NCBI GenBank assembly: GCA_900550175.1
Contig: URQX01000094.1
Location: 1 to 6,074, forward strand
Direction of reading: 5' to 3'
Origin: an uncultured Veillonella sp.
GTDB lineage: Bacteria; Bacillota; Negativicutes; Veillonellales; Veillonellaceae
Length of the DNA: 6,074 nt
The notes below the pieces were generated by a model. It was not told the origin of the DNA. It did no database searches and saw only the letters and a list, made by a program, of their open reading frames with translations. Positions 5,762 to 6,074 of this stretch are shown here, piece after piece (within the stretch, counting starts at the first letter, position 1; the number at the start of each line of letters is the position of its first letter). Position numbers and translations under genes: made by a program.

Positions 5762-5894
5762 TGACATACTGGCGTGTCATTAAAGGGACTGTGAGAGAGT
5801 TTAGCCAGACTGACATACGATATAGTTCGAGAGTAACTATATACATAAAAAGGCATGCCACTGAGAGACGAGAGAAGGGTGGTGTGCCTTTTTT
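5762..5894 (+). ncRNA. Candidate small RNA or riboregulatory leader of about 133 nt
   Basis: Bounded by a consensus promoter and an intrinsic terminator, with three hairpins. Hairpin 1 pairs TGACA (5762-5766) with TGTCA (5775-5779), possibly lengthened by G-T pairs. Its loop holds CTGGC (5769-5773), which can pair with GCCAG (5804-5808) as a pseudoknot. Hairpin 2 pairs ATATAGTT (5820-5827) with AACTATAT (5835-5842) around CGAGAGT. Hairpin 3 is the terminator. TGACATAC occurs twice (5762-5769 and 5811-5818), and GAGAG recurs in unpaired or loop positions (5792-5798, 5829-5833, 5864-5868, 5871-5875). It could be a free small RNA, or a leader controlling the gene at 6064. I recognise no known riboswitch or small RNA class. 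Confidence 0.6.
5847..5894 (+). terminator. Rho-independent terminator of the structured RNA
   Basis: AAAAAGGCATGCCAC (5847-5861) pairs with GTGGTGTGCCTTTTT (5879-5893), 15 bp including two G-T pairs, around a 17-base GA-rich loop, ending in six T. An A-run on the left gives it some ability to act on the other strand too. It is also the first terminator met by any read-through from pstB. Confidence 0.85.
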
Positions 5895-6020
5895 GTATGC
5901 TTAATTTGAGTAATGAAATATATAGTATTATGTATTCATAAATCATTTTTATTCTCTAGTCCCTAAAATATAAAATTTTATTAAAATGACATTGCACTGA
6001 TTTTAAGATATGGACTAAGG
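5895..6020 (+). other. AT-rich non-coding stretch upstream of the gene at 6064
   Basis: No gene is seen. A weak promoter candidate is TTGAGT (5906-5911), 17 bases, TATGTA (5929-5934). A 12-base AT palindrome ATAAAATTTTAT (5970-5981) may be only base composition. AGTCC (5958-5962) can pair with GGACT (6013-6017), which would fold the stretch between them. Confidence 0.35.
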
Positions 6021-6055
6021 CCTCCTTATGTAATACAATGTATTACATAAGGAGG
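6021..6055 (+). repeat. 35-base inverted repeat burying a Shine-Dalgarno sequence
   Basis: CCTCCTTATGTAATACA (6021-6037) is the exact reverse complement of 6039-6055, with one central base. The right arm ends in AAGGAGG (6049-6055), 8 bases before the ATG at 6064, and the left arm supplies the matching CCTCCTT. In RNA, the folded hairpin would hide the ribosome binding site. In DNA, the same symmetry could be a repressor operator. No T-run follows, so it is not a terminator. Confidence 0.85.
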
Positions 6056-6063
6056 TGCTTTAT

Positions 6064-6074
6064 ATGGCAAATAT
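6064..6074 (+). CDS. Start of a gene cut off by the window end
   Basis: ATG with a full AAGGAGG site 8 bases upstream. Only Met-Ala-Asn and part of a fourth codon are visible, so the product cannot be named. Its upstream region, with a structured RNA and a hairpin over the ribosome binding site, suggests tight post-transcriptional control. Confidence 0.6.

Noticed and set aside
5861..5880. CTGAGA with GAGAAGGGT, recalling a thiamine riboswitch fragment
   Set aside because: The rest of the thiamine-box consensus is absent and these bases are the terminator loop.
5876..5888. AGGGTGG resembling the start of a T-box antiterminator
   Set aside because: It sits in the right arm of the terminator just before the T-run, lacks the following ACCGCG, and the RNA is too short to hold a T-box stem I with a specifier loop.
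5791..5904. GTG-started open frame of 37 codons preceded by AAAGGG
   Set aside because: Only 3 bases separate the purine run from GTG, the frame runs straight through the terminator stem and T-run, and the peptide has no recognisable character. RNA structure explains the region better.
5855..5941. ATG-started 28-codon frame across the terminator
   Set aside because: AAAAAGG lies one base before the ATG, too close for a ribosome site, and the frame spans the terminator.
5755..5946. 63-residue minus-strand open frame
   Set aside because: It lies antisense to the structured RNA, has no ribosome binding site that I can see, and is low-complexity hydrophobic sequence typical of AT-rich noncoding DNA.
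5970..5981. ATAAAATTTTAT palindrome as terminator or operator
   Set aside because: It has no loop, no GC pairs and no T-run, and matches what AT-rich sequence gives by chance.
1..6074. CRISPR array, insertion sequence or tRNA gene
   Set aside because: No regularly spaced repeats, transposase motifs, terminal repeats or cloverleaf sequences were seen on either strand.

Overview
The window is AT-rich bacterial DNA with compact operons, strong purine-rich ribosome binding sites and a lipoprotein-type binding protein. Codon use and the style of the proteins suggest a member of the Negativicutes, most likely Veillonella. That is an impression from reading the sequence, not a database match.

Layout. 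(1) Positions 54-572 (+) encode a 172-residue protein of unknown function with a DUF4178-like N-terminal half. It ends in a long hairpin (564-598) that works as a terminator in both directions. (2) Positions 613-1986 (-) encode an organophosphate:phosphate antiporter that looks like PgtP, the phosphoglycerate/phosphoenolpyruvate transporter, with all the family's substrate-site residues in place. (3) A 306-base divergent intergenic region (1987-2292) carries a good promoter for pstS and a weaker candidate for pgtP. (4) Positions 2293-5670 (+) hold a pstS-pstC-pstA-pstB operon for a high-affinity phosphate-type ABC importer. A terminator-like hairpin sits between pstS and pstC, and pstC/pstA/pstB overlap one another. 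No phoU follows in the window. (5) Positions 5671-6063 contain no convincing protein gene. They hold a consensus-like promoter (5728-5756), a structured RNA of about 133 nt ending in a strong terminator (to 5894), an AT-rich stretch, and a near-perfect 35-base inverted repeat (6021-6055) that buries the ribosome binding site of a gene starting at 6064 and running off the window.

How it fits together. The antiporter and the ABC importer are transcribed away from each other from one regulatory region. Both concern phosphate: PgtP-type carriers exchange an organic phosphate for internal inorganic phosphate, and Pst brings phosphate in at the expense of ATP. Shared control by phosphate is plausible but not shown.

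What deserves a second look. The Pst system is divergent at positions that in E. coli touch or pass phosphate: PstS lacks the Ser/Thr of its second anion loop, and PstA lacks the Arg and Glu of the R-x-x-GET motif that PstC keeps. The 5671-6063 region looks like an undescribed RNA regulator: a promoter, a 5' hairpin with a possible pseudoknot, a possible antiterminator pairing, a terminator, and then a second hairpin over a Shine-Dalgarno sequence. I could not assign it to a known riboswitch class.
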